Positions 45,626 through 57,240 of a DNA stretch of 64,000 bases are shown in pieces. The stretch is taken from positions 17,412,142 through 17,476,141 of the forward strand of contig JANAVB010023996.1 in assembly GCA_029216955.1 (NCBI GenBank). Reading direction: 5' to 3'. A program made the translations under genes and the position numbers. The notes under the pieces were generated by a model. The model was given only the letters and a program-made list of their open reading frames with translations, was not told the DNA's origin and did not search any database. This stretch comes from Iris pallida (taxonomy: Eukaryota; Streptophyta; Magnoliopsida; Asparagales; Iridaceae). Position 1 is the first letter of the stretch, and each line of letters starts with the position of its first letter.

Positions 45626-46888
45626 TGGTATGCTGTCGTAGACACCCAAAAATAAAACTTTTACTCTTAAAATTATATATAGAAGTGAGAGTAAGAATCG
45701 ATCCCACGGAGAGTAATTAGTATAATTTTATGCTATGTGAACAAGGGTGGGGGGGGGGGAGAGTTTTGAATATGATAAAATTTTTTAAGAAAAGCTAAAA
45801 ACAATTAAAGTATTGAAATCAATGCAAGGAACAAATATTGGTCTCAGTCAACATTCACCATTGGGATCTTAAAATTGATCATCGATGCAAGCATAAATTA
45901 ACTACTTTGAGTATTCACCGTTGGAAGTATCTTCCTATCTCTCTTAGACTTAATTAATTAAAAACACGCGATCTAATTAACTTTAATTACTAAATAATCC
46001 AAGATAAGCGCTGAAGATTTAATATAGCAATTTCCTAAAGAACCAAAAGATCGATGAAGCAAAACAACACAAGCACAAGCGGTTGCATTTAGTTTTGATC
46101 TAATAAAACAAAGCAGTTCATTAAATCTTGGTTACTTCACAAATTAGAGAAATCAAACAATTGTGGATTTGATATCTAATTAAGCAGTAGATCGAAATGA
46201 ATAATAAACTAGTAGGCCTCCTAGTAATTAAACAAAACAATTGTGAAAATGGGTAAAAAAATTTAATCCTTAAAGTTAAATCAAACAAACAATTTAGATC
46301 TCAGAAGTTTATTGATTTCAAGGCTTTCGTTTCCTTCGACCAATAAGACTTTTAGCCGCACATGTTTATTGAAACTTTAAAAAAAAAGTTGGAGAAGAAG
46401 AAGAGTTGTGTTGTGGTTCCTTTCCTCATGCTTTCTACCCTTTTTATACACCCTAAATTAGTTATTTGAAGCCCACAATATCTTTCCACAAATCCTCTAA
46501 AAGTTACAACTTCTCAAACAAAAAAACTAAGTCATAGAACAAGTAAAAAATAGTTATTTTGGTTCGTATTTCGTTCACAACATCTTTGACTCAATTTCAT
46601 GTCCGATTTCACCCATGGTGTAGGCTGAATCTCGAAAAACTCAAAATACGAAAGTTGTAGATATTTGTCTTAGCTTTCCAAATTTTTTTGAATCACCTCA
46701 AAGTTATGCCAATTTTGGTAAAAGGTATCAAAACTGTCCAAAATTGCTATTTAGCTCTAGTTTGCACTTAGTGTCTACAACTGCATCCTAAATCAAAATA
46801 TAAGAATAATAGTACCTTTAGTCATGAAATGAGCATAAAATGCTGAACACTAACGGATAAAAATATAACATTTTATGTTCTCATCACA
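45626..46888 (-). repeat. 5' LTR of the Athila-like element
   Basis: On the minus strand it begins TGTGATGAGAACATAAAATG and ends near GACAGCATACCA, about 1.26 kb, followed by the primer site. The exact inner end could also be 45631. It is AT-rich with no frames. Confidence 0.65.
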
Positions 46889-47202
46889 CTGTCAGTACCA
46901 TGGATGGGTAACCATCTAAAACATGTGCTAACCCAAATCCATTGCTAACATGCATGGACATTGCTAACGCTTTGTTCAGATGATGCTCTGACACTTAGTT
47001 TGTCGCATAGATGAGTAACCATTGTACGCACATTGTCAACGCGCATGGACTCTGCTGAAGAGGCTGCGCTAAGGGCTTGCTTTGCTGCGCTATGCTGCCA
47101 TGCGCTGCCAAAGTGATGCGACTTGAATGTATAAGACGCATGGTTTTTTAACATTTTGCTTGTTTCTTTGTGCAAGTTCTGTCTCAACTTGTGCTGACCA
47201 AG

Positions 47203-47456
47203 ATGGAGCATGGATGGATATCATAAACCTGTTTGTTCAAAGAGGCGACCTCCTTGATGTAAGAGCTTGCCACGAGACCAAGCGAAGGGATCCCCTTTCA
47301 AACAATATGCTAGCTATGTTTATTTTTGAGACGAGATATGTTTCCCGCTGGAATTACGATGACGATGATCACAAGGTTTGGACTGATTGCCTGACTTGGA
47401 CTTGGTCTTCCAGTGGCTCATCCACATGGCAGTGGGAGGCCTCTGACATATCTTGA
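47203..47456 (+). CDS. Candidate gene, exon 2
   Basis: After a pyrimidine-rich stretch and the acceptor CCAAG at 47202, the frame reads DGAWMDIINLFVQRGDLLDV, then ETKRRDPLSNNM, then a Trp-rich acidic tail with WNYDDDDHKVW, ending in TGA at 47456. Joined to exon 1 it makes 127 residues in one frame. The open frame itself can be followed back to 47127. Downstream (47460-47690) is AT-rich with AATATAAATAG and AATATGTAAT, possible poly-A signals. Function is unknown. The intron would be 4.7 kb because an Athila-like element sits in it. Confidence 0.33.
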
Positions 47457-47690
47457 ATATTAATACTAGCCTAGTTTTGTGCCTGATCCTCGTCATATTG
47501 TTGCTCTCTCCATTACCAGAGGGCTGGTCCAGAAATGCATCAAGGATCCGAAATGTACTAGATTTTCATGTGATCATGAATATAAATAGAAATCTGAATA
47601 TGTAATAGATTTTCATTATATGCAATCATGAATATCAATGGAAAATATTCTTTTTGCTTTCGTTCTTTAACGAGAACTTTTGAATGTAGT

Positions 47691-49704
47691 TGTAACCTCC
47701 TTGAATCGAATTCTAGAAAATTTTCCGAATTTTTAGAATTTTATTTTCTAAAATCTTCTTGAATCATCAAATCACCAATTTTGATTTTTATGATTAACTA
47801 TACGATATATATTATCGATCGCGATATGTTATAGGAATTTTGTTATTGGGTTATTGGCTTTCGAAAATGGTTTATTGAAAATTTTATAGTTTTGGACTTA
47901 TAGCCTAATAAAATAAAATAAGTTATTTCGAATTTCTTAATTAATATAGACTAGATTCATATATATAAGTACTTTGAAAACTTGTATTAGCCATTAGGAC
48001 TATTGGATTTCAACTGTTCTGGGCCTAAGCCTAAAGAATAATAAATATTATATTTGAAACTAAATTTGTATATGAGCATAAGCTAATTAAAATTTACCTA
48101 TAATATATGTTATTTTGGGCCAAGATTTAATTACGTAAAAATACTTTTATTTAATTATAGGTTACAAATGAAGGGATCTTCTTTGGATTTGGTTTCATTG
48201 GGCTATTGGCCCAATTTATGGAAGATCTTTTGGGAAGAACTTCTTGGAAGCTTCCTCTCACATGTTTGAGAGCATGCCTCACCATTATTTAATGGGGACT
48301 CTCATTCCTCATTCACATTTCAAAATGCATTCCAAAGTGAATCATGTCCGTGTCCACTCATCTTATTCCAATTCTTTTACCCTTACATTTTTTGAATTTC
48401 ATGTCCGACACTCCGGACACCAAATCAACCTCGTGTCCGTGATAGTGCATCGACATGCCAATTCGCTGACTCCCTGTCCAGCTCTCCAACCACCCGTTTC
48501 CTGACCGGCCACCTCCCTTTACGGTCGGCCATCTCCCAACCATCTCTGGAATACCCTCCTACCTCAATCACCACCGCCACTGCAACCACCATCATCATCA
48601 TCCCTCCGCCCTCCTCACCGCTGTCTCCCTACATGGACCATATAAACCCCCACCACCACCAATATCATCCACCACGCCGCCCCGACCGGCCTCACCCTCC
48701 GCCGTCCCCGCCTCATCTAGCACCGCACAAATCGCCACTACCACAAACATCATCACCACATACAAAACACACCAAAATCGAAACCCAACTCACCAGAGCT
48801 ACCGCCGTTTGGACCTACGCTCTGCCGTGGGAGCCTTCTTCTCCTCCTCCTCTAGATCTGGTGTGTCCTTTCGGATCCGGCTCCGCCGTATTGAGTTGCG
48901 CCGAACCTGAGCGCCGACGAGATCTCCGCCTACCGTCGCTCCCTTTCGGTTCAGATTCGACTGACCTGACGCTGCGCCCTCCCCGTCGCCATGGCCGAGC
49001 CAGCTGTGCCGACCGAGCGGAGGTGAGCCTCTCCATCTCTCTTCCCTCTCCTTTTCTCTCTCTCTCCACTCTTCCTCGTCTTATTTTCTTTCTTTCCTTT
49101 TCTTCTTCGGTTCTCGTTTCTTTTCCTCTGTAGTAAACTCTCTCTCTTCGTAGGAAAAAGAGGAGATGGGCGCTGCTTTGGGGGTGAAACTGAGTCGGGC
49201 CGGGTTAGTGAAGCCTGGGCCGGGCTCAATAAGAGAAAATAAAAAAGAAAGAAAAAAAGGAAGAAGAATAATGTTTTGAATTAGAATTTTAGGTTGGAGC
49301 CCATTGCCTTATGTTTAACTGATCTAAACATAAATTCAGTGGGTCGGGCCTATGAACCCTGGGTCAGGCTCTGTTATATTTTAATAATAATAGGGAAAAG
49401 AGAATTATTTTTGGCTGGGCTTTAAAACCCTAGAATTATATATGTGAATAATTATTTGTGTAATACATTTATGAGAAAAAAAATGTATATATATGATATA
49501 TGTTTTGGGAAAAAATAATTCGAGCTTTGGTTGTAAATGGGCCTATACAAGTTTTTGGTTGGCTTGAGGCTATTTAATTATTGGGTTGGACTTTAAAGCC
49601 AACAAAAAGATTTAATTAGAATTGTTTTGGGCCTTGGCCCACGTATACAATTAATACCTTTTAAATATTTTTGACTTAAAGTCTATTTTTAAAATGGATT
49701 TGGG

Positions 49705-49757
<53 letters not shown>

Positions 49758-51192
49758 GACCCCCATTTTTTAATCATTGGCTTATATTTTATTTGGACCC
49801 CCATTTTTAAAATAAGTTACCTAGTTATGTAAATATATTTTCCAATACCTTCTAAAATAATTATGAAAACCTTGTTGTATTTTTGAGTAGATTTTTAGAA
49901 CTACTTCTAATGTAGCTATGAGTATTGATCATTAGACTATTTCTTAAATTCCCTTTTTATTTAATTAATCACCTCTTGATCATGACTAATATAGTCGTTT
50001 TCTATCCTTTGATTGTAGACATCTACCTCGATCTCGATAATCATGCTGAGCTATGATTCTGGACTTCTATATACCTAACTGGGCTATTTGGGCTATTCTG
50101 GACTCATTGGAACCGCCCATGTCATTATTTGGGACCATCTTGTGGAGCATAGCATCGGTATCTATTCCGTGTCGATACGTTCGTATCAGTGCACGTCGAC
50201 TCCAAATAAATTGAGGTGAGTACATTCTCTGATAATTTTCTGTTTATGTTGTTTTCTATGTTTCGTGTATTTAGTGTAGATATACTTGACTTCTTGACAC
50301 TTTGGTCACACGGATTGGTAATTGTCTGGATCCCGTCATGAGATATTATTCCTTGTATTTCTTGGTATATCATGTGCGAGTCTTGTCCTTGTTCTTGTGC
50401 ATTGTATAGACACAATTCCTGTGAGGGCTTGCGACCATCTCAAACGTGTCATGGTTGGATCCACTGTATCAGTCGGAGATGAAGATTAGTAGTGTAGATA
50501 TGTGGTCAATACCCTCCTTGTGTATGTATAGTTTCTTGTGAGTGTTAAGTATGATTATCCAGGCCAATAGATTTTGTGCAAATTCCTAAGCCGGCCACAT
50601 GTCGAAGCTAGTACTTACTCACATAGCTAGTATAGATTCTTGACTCTTGTAGATGATATAACCTGCTTTACTCTTTCTTGCTCTAGTTTACAAATTTACC
50701 ATGCCGTCTACTTTCATGTACACTTTACTTATTCTCGTATATTCTCTCTATTTACTGTTACATAGTCTTTATCATTTACTGGGAACTGTTTTTAGTGATG
50801 TGCTCGTTCCAATCCTGACTGGATAACTATTTTTTAGGTAATGTTATGTCCCACACTTTGGACTTCATGATGTAATATCTCGACGTTCTTTTAGATCATG
50901 AGTTGACCTCTTGTGAGCTCTCGGCCATATTCTTTTCTAGATTTATGTCTTGTTCATTTGAATATGTCTTCGATACATTCCTTGATATGTATGATCATTT
51001 TGTAGACTCCTTTGTTGTCTTCTTTAATATCTTCCTTAGCTGTATGTGATTTGAGTACATGATGTTTTAGTAGATCATAGAACTGTTAAGATTTTTGCTG
51101 GGTACTTGGCAGCGTTCTACCGCCGATACTACATCGTAGGCTGGACGTGGCCCACGTACTTATTCCCAATTATTCGGGTGCGGGTCGTGACA
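47691..51192 (+). mobile_element. Solo LTR (3502 bp) with GTAGT target duplication
   Basis: It starts TGTAACCTCC and ends GGGTCGTGACA. GTAGT precedes (47686-47690) and follows (51193-51197). No interior is present, so the element was lost by recombination between its two LTRs. It carries a Pro/His-rich frame in a GC-richer zone (48633-49133), a (TA)n tract (49706-49755) and the common tail with a GTAGGCTGGACGTGG block near 51140. It interrupts the 3' part of the minus-strand Tat element. Confidence 0.9.
49706..49755. repeat. (TA)n microsatellite in the solo LTR
   Basis: Pure TA repeat about 2 kb into the LTR, the same relative place as in the LTRs at 27371 and 54120. Confidence 0.95.
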
Positions 51193-51249
51193 GTAGTCAT
51201 GTTTCCTTTATGCAAAAAGAAATAAAGATTTTATTTTCTTGCTCATTTT

Positions 51250-51790
51250 GGTTATGAACTTGTGGTAATACGAATGCTATCAGAGGTAATACAAATGCGA
51301 TATGGTGGAGTAACTCCACTAGAGAAATTATTTTATGGGCTTAACATCCGTAACGTACCTAGACTTAGGTATGGATGGTATGTTGATATGACAAACACAA
51401 TTAGAGGTATTATGAACGTGGTGGTAAAAAGTCGATTGGTAGGATATTAACTCAGAGGTAATGTGGACATGGTAAAGATAGAATCCTATTAAGGGCATCT
51501 TACTCAGAGGTTATGCTAACACGGTAAGATATAACTTTATGGGAGTTCAGGAAACAGTTCGAAGGTGATATGGACGTGAATGTTTTCTGTTGGAGATTAT
51601 AGCGACATAGAGGTTGCTGGGTGAGAATGTCTACTCATAGGTAATATGGACATGGTAAACATATGATTTGTTTAGAAGTATCTTACTCAGAGGTTATACG
51701 AACGTGGTAAGATAGAATTCTATAGGGATGTAGAAGACAATTCAGAGGTGATATCGACATAATTATTTTCTACTGGAAAATTTATGAGGA
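51250..51790 (-). repeat. Tandem repeats 3' of Tat pol
   Basis: Words such as TCAGAGGTAATATGGACATGG and ACTCAGAGGTTATACGAACG recur seven or eight times at spacings of 55-110 bp. On the minus strand the array lies between pol and the expected 3' LTR, where Tat/Ogre elements are known to carry tandem repeats. One more unit-like copy (AGAGGTATTATGGACGTAG) is at 54064. Confidence 0.7.
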
Positions 51791-51810
51791 AATGTTCTAG
51801 AGCGACTGGG

Positions 51811-54119
51811 CTATGAGGTCATATTTACTCGCTTGGGGAGCAAGCCTAGCTGGGGATAATGACAATTGGATAGTTTGGAGGTAATATGGTCGTGAACTAT
51901 AACCTTAGTGAGGAAGGAACTTTCTGACCATGCTGGAATTGCAAAATAAGACATCTTTGGACGAATGGGACCCGTTTTTATTTTTGCGAGGGATGGATAC
52001 AATGTACAACCATATATTTTTATTTGGCTTCGCTGGGGATAGGAAAGTACATGCCAGGACTAGACATAGTACTCCTTGACGAACTTGCTATTAATCAGCA
52101 TCATTAACAAGTCTCTGTTAGGTTTTGCGAGCCGATAGACGCCATTAGAATACACCAATTCTATCACGAAGTGGCCTTATCGGCTGTCTTGTGAGTCATG
52201 AACATCGACCTTCTTACTGATAACACGAGGTCACCCACTTGGAATGCTTTTTCTTTGACCCCTTTGTTGAAGGCTCCAAAAATTCATGCCTGATATAACT
52301 CAATGCGATGTTGATCTAGAATATGCTTTTTCATCGAGCGCCTCTAATTCTTATAATTGACGACGTTGGTTGTCTTCATCCGTCAACTGATTAGTAATAG
52401 CCATCTACAGAGAGGGAATCTGGATTTCCAGGGGAAGGACTGCTTCACTCTTGTAAACCAGGGAAAATAGCCTATTGTTAGTTGGGGTCCGATCCATCGT
52501 ATGATAGGCCCAGATGCATTCACCAATCTTTTCATTCCAGTCACATTATTAGATGAAACGGCATTCTTGAGAAGCTTGACAATGGTTTTGTTGAACGCTT
52601 CTGCCATTCCATTCGCTGCTGGGTTGTAGGTTGTCGAAGCTACATTTTAGATTTAGTTTTTATCGCAAAACCGATAGAAAGCATGACTTACGAATTGGAG
52701 GCCATTGTCATGGATGATCCTCCGAGGAATAATCACGTTTGTGGTCTTCACTTCAACAAGTGGCATCGCCTTCGCCCACTTAGAGAAGTAGTTGGTGATG
52801 GTGAGGATGAACCGGTGCCCTTTGGATGACGGAGGACAATCTGTCCAATGACGTCCATACCCTATGCCTCAAATGGCCAGGCCAAAGCCGAGAGGAGTAG
52901 GTGCTCAGAGGGTTGATGGGTGAAATCAGTATGTATCTGACATGCTCTACACTTCTTGGCATACTCAACAGTATTTGCCATTATTGTGGGCCAATAGTGG
53001 CCCATGCGTCAGAGTCGATCCTACAACTTGGGACTGGATTGATGAGCTCCACAAGTGTCGTCATGTGCTTTTCAGAGTACTTCCGTTGCTTAGGTATCCG
53101 ATAGACATCAGAGGAGGAGTCCGTCATTAGAACGATGATGCTGCATTTTAGTAGCTGTAATGTAATAGAACCGTAGAGAGCGGCTTCCTTCGGTTCGTCG
53201 GAGAGGATCGCAACTGCGTAGTCTATGAACAAAAATCGCCAATCCCTGACATTGATATTGTTGTCTGTCTCCAGATAGTAGTTCAGACATATGCATAAAC
53301 TATTCTTGGGACACACTAGTTCTCGACCAATCATTGTGACAGAATGTTGGGTCCCGACAGGGGACTGCCAAGGAAGCGGCTAGAACGACGAGAGTATTAG
53401 CCTCCAGGTTTTGTAGCCGACACATGTTCTATAAAGAAACCGATGAAAGTAGAGGTTATGTCGACTGCAACCATGTGGTAAAAGAGTAAGTCTTCATGTC
53501 GGACATCGTACTGGCCTCTAACCTAATTAACTATCAGTTTTGAGTCACCATAGGCCTCTAGATAGTGAACCCCCAACTGTTTAGCAGTTGGAGTCCAATG
53601 ATAAGAACGTTGTATTCTGCCATATTATTGGAGAATGACTCTATGAGAGAGTATGCATAATGGATGACTAGGCCTTCAGGGGTAACCAGGACTACCCCCA
53701 CTCGTGCAATAATTTTACCTTTTGGCCCTGTTCTCGAAGCACCGTCGAAGAATATTCGTCAGATGGACTCATCTATATATATCAACACTTCATCTGGAAT
53801 ACCATCATAGAGTTTTGATGTTTCCGGTACATGACGTGCTGTCAGAAAGTCGGCTAGTGCTTGGCCTATAACTACCTTCTGCAGGACGGACACCATATCT
53901 TAAGGTGATATTAAGATTGCCCATGTTGCTAGGCAAAAGAAATTCTCCATACGACAATGAAGATGTGTAATAAACTTCTATCATGTGTAACAAAGAACAT
54001 GTGACAAATTTCCTCTAATGAGAGTCTTTTGCTCTCTCTTGTGGATGTGTGGGTATTTTTGCTAGAGGTATTATGGACGTAGTAGAAATTTTTTCCGTAG
54101 GGATCCACTGGTCGAGAAT
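51811..54119 (-). pseudogene. Tat-type RNase H and integrase remnant (minus strand)
   Basis: Reading down from 54030, the RNase H block is at about 53590-53730 (NNMAEYNVLIIGLQLL). The integrase zinc domain is at about 52890-53060 (MGHYWPTIMANTVEYAKKC, then RACQIHTDFTHQPSE). The core start is near 52850 (GMDVIGQIV), the block with MAEAFNKTIVKLLKN ends at 52607, and KSEAVLPLEIQIPSL follows near 52430. The tail KMSYFAIPAWSESSFLTKV at 51811-52000 is also typical of Tat. RT is not found upstream. Many stops and shifts are present. The gag at 8878-20932 has the right type and orientation to belong to the same element. Confidence 0.85.
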
Positions 54120-55329
54120 TGACACCTCATTTAGGCTTGTAATTATCATTTTTCCGAAGAGGGGTATTTTTGGCTTTTCCTATTTCTTGTTGTTATTGTG
54201 AATTCAAATCATATTTGGAGTGATAAATCTAATTGACAAAATTAGTAGTTATATTTTTGGATTAATTATTTGTATTAATTAATATAGTGCATATGCTATA
54301 TTATTGAATATGATTAGTAGTTAGCCATTAGTTAGAATAATTGTTAGTGACCCTAGTGAACCTAATTAATGAGACTAGACGAGTACTAAAACCATTTTTG
54401 TTAGACTCTAATTAGCCCTAGTTAGACTAGCAAGTTTAATTAGAAATTAGGCTAAAAACCTAATTCGGAAGAAAGGTCTTTTCCTAAAACTAGTCATGAC
54501 TTAAGAAGGGACCTTATGGACATTGCAACTAAGCCTAAAACCCTAAACCTAGCTTATTTGGCCAGCCATAGTAGCCCCCCCTTGCTTATAAGAAGAATAA
54601 GTTCTTCTTCTTCCTCCTTTCTTTCCAAAACCTAACCCTAGTTTAGAGGTTTCTTCCCCAAATTGTTCCTATCACCAAACTCATCCAAAACAGCCCCAAA
54701 TTATTCCATTCTCTTCCCTTAGAGAGTGGAAGACCCTAGAAGCATAGCATTGGAGGTTGGAGCACTTGGAGCTCGAGGGCTTTTGGATCTTAGAGCTTTT
54801 TCATTGGGAATCCATCTTCCAATAGGTAAAATGCATTCTAAACCCTTTAAATTCGTAGTATATAGTATAGAGGCATCAAATAGGAACCCCCCTGCATTAG
54901 GAATACCCATGGTGAGGAGTTTAGACTCTTCTCTTTCCATTTGAAGATTTTTCCCTTTGTATTTGACCCAAATTGGGGAAAATTTCGAGAATACCAATTC
55001 TAGGATTTGTGATTAGGTTCATTGGGTCACATTGTGATTTAGAATGTGTGGGAGTACTTTGGGTCAAGTTTGGATCTATTTGGAGTGTGCCAATTGTTTG
55101 GCAAAATAACCAAAGGAATACCCCATGTTCTTAATTTCAGTTTTGATCCTTGTTTTAGGTGTGCATTGATATAGGTTAGCATTTGTGAGCCTATCTAATG
55201 ATTAGGATTAAGTTTGAGGGATTTTTGTGCCATAGGGGCTTCTAGACATATGTGGACTAATTTAATATATGCAATGTGGACTATTGTATACCTGTATGGA
55301 CTTTTGCACTGGAAGAGTGGACTGTTGGA

Positions 55330-56465
55330 TACATATGAACTGTTTGTTTTTGGACCGAACTATTTTGTAACAGTCATTGATATATGGTTCAGTCCTAAAA
55401 TATTGTTTCAGATCTCATTGGACTCTATGTATCATTCAGTCTCCTCTCTATATAGTTCAGTCCCTACTTCATATTTTGTTCAGTCTAATTGGATGGGGGC
55501 CTTAGTTTCAGTCCCATTTCTTTCATCTGTTCAGTCCTATTCATGATTGTCCAATCCATACTTTTGTTTAGCTCACTGTTATGAGTTAGACATCAGTTCT
55601 ATACATTATTGTTACCGTCCCACACATTGTATCAATTATTACCAAGGGTAGTAGTCTCTGCAGATGAGGGGAATATTATTAGTCAGTGAACTAAGATGAT
55701 GAGGGGATTACCTGTTGTTCAGTCCTCTAATTTTGTATTAGTCACTACTGATATTTATTAGCCTCTTTTTTGTCAGTCCCTGTCCTAGATACCATGGTAT
55801 CAGTTCCCTTACTTCATCATTTTACCAGTCAATGATAAGGGGGATTACCCAGTCTCGTTTGTTCAGTCATTCAGACTAGTCCCCTATTATTCCATATTAG
55901 TGATTACTAATTCATGTATCAGCAATATGGAGTGAAGAGAGGCTCGGGTTAGCCCATTTGATGTTCAGTCATATTTGAATTTCGTTTAGTCCTTGATTAG
56001 TCTATTTGTTTCGTCATAATAGCTTAGAATCAGTCAGTTTGATATTACTTGTATCAGCCAAAGATTGGATTAGTTAGAGGCTTTGGTACACCTTTATGTT
56101 TCAGTACTACTTGCCCAATCTTGTATTAGAAATGTAATAGGCTAGGTAAGCCATAGCAGTTGGTTGAAGGATAGGCTTGGGCAATAGCATAGCAGCAGTG
56201 ACCATTAGTTCAGTCCTTTGTTTGATATTGTATCAGTCCTGATTGAGGGGAATTACCTATTAGGTTAGTCCTACATTTGAATTAATGTTTCAGTTCCATA
56301 CTTCTTTAGGATCAGTCCTATAATTAATTAAGGTATCAGCCATACTTGTACCTAGTATCAATCATAGGGAGGATGTCTTATGTTGACTTTAAGTAGGGGA
56401 GGGGCTTTAATGTTCATGTTGTTCAGTCCCTAATGAGGGGCTTTAATGTTCAAGTTGTTCAGTCC

Positions 56466-56549
<84 letters not shown>

Positions 56550-57240
56550 TTCAGCCCTATAGTTTTGGTTTCAGTCATACTTAGTTAGTCCTTATTTGAT
56601 TTGCTCCAGTCCCCAATTTATGTTTTGTTCAGTCTTTGTATTGCCAATTCGTATTAGTCGCTGAAATTATTTTACATATCAGTAAAATACTTGGTTTATG
56701 TTAAGAGTTTTGATGCACTTTCATATATAATTGTCCTATATATTGTTTAGTCCTTTCAGTTCAGTCCACAGGACAGTGAGAGGACTTAGCATCAGTCCTC
56801 TGTTTCATTAATCCCAGTCATCTATTTTGGTATCAGTTATGAGAGACCCTTGTTTCAGTCCTGCATATGGATATTTATTTATATTAGTCCTAATTTGTTC
56901 AACCCTCTACACATTTGTCTCGGTCATCAGTTTAAGATCATTCCTACACTCTTAGTGTATCAGTGCTACTTGAATATATGTCAAATCACATATGTGTAGC
57001 ACTTGTATCAGTCCATTGATGAGTGAGTGGTTATGGCTGTAGTGTAGGGGAGTATAATGTAACAGTTATATAAGGGAGATGGGACTATTGTGTTCTCAAT
57101 ATAGGGAATGGGACTGATTTATGCCCATTGTATTAATATTCAGTTGAGATAGGGAAGTGATATCAGCCATAGGGTATGACTTTCAGTCCCTATTAGTAAA
57201 TGGTATAAATCCTAGTCTTTAAATATCAGTTCTATATAAA
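55330..57240 (+). repeat. CAGTCC-word low-complexity zone
   Basis: TTCAGTCC, ATCAGTC and GTTCAGTCCCT occur dozens of times over 1.9 kb without a fixed period, split by the (TA)n tract at 56469-56546. No frame is supported. Confidence 0.8.
56469..56546. repeat. (TA)n microsatellite in the 4.7-kb LTR
   Basis: Pure TA repeat flanked by CAGTCC words. Confidence 0.95.

Larger units (their letters stand above)
42672..46888 (-). mobile_element. Athila-like Ty3 element, gag-only derivative without 3' LTR
   Basis: On the minus strand the order is 5' LTR (46888-45626), tRNA-Asp-type primer site, gag (45267-44303), then directly an Athila-type 3' region with GGGAGGCAACCCAAGG near 43615 and AGGGGACAATGTCAGG near 43530. 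All of pol is missing. No 3' LTR follows. The left end merges near 42672 into sequence that resembles the right flank (42570-42675 versus 46891-47005), so the element lies inside a repeated or duplicated stretch. Confidence 0.8.

Noticed and set aside
48633..49133. Plus-strand Pro/His-rich frame of 166 codons
   Set aside because: Lies wholly inside a solo LTR, in a C-rich tract. The composition alone explains the absence of stops, and the other LTRs of the type do not keep the frame.
51250..51790. Regularly spaced repeats resembling a CRISPR array
   Set aside because: Units vary in length and sequence, spacers are not unique, and the context is a plant Tat retroelement. The 33752-33936 repeats were rejected for the same reasons.
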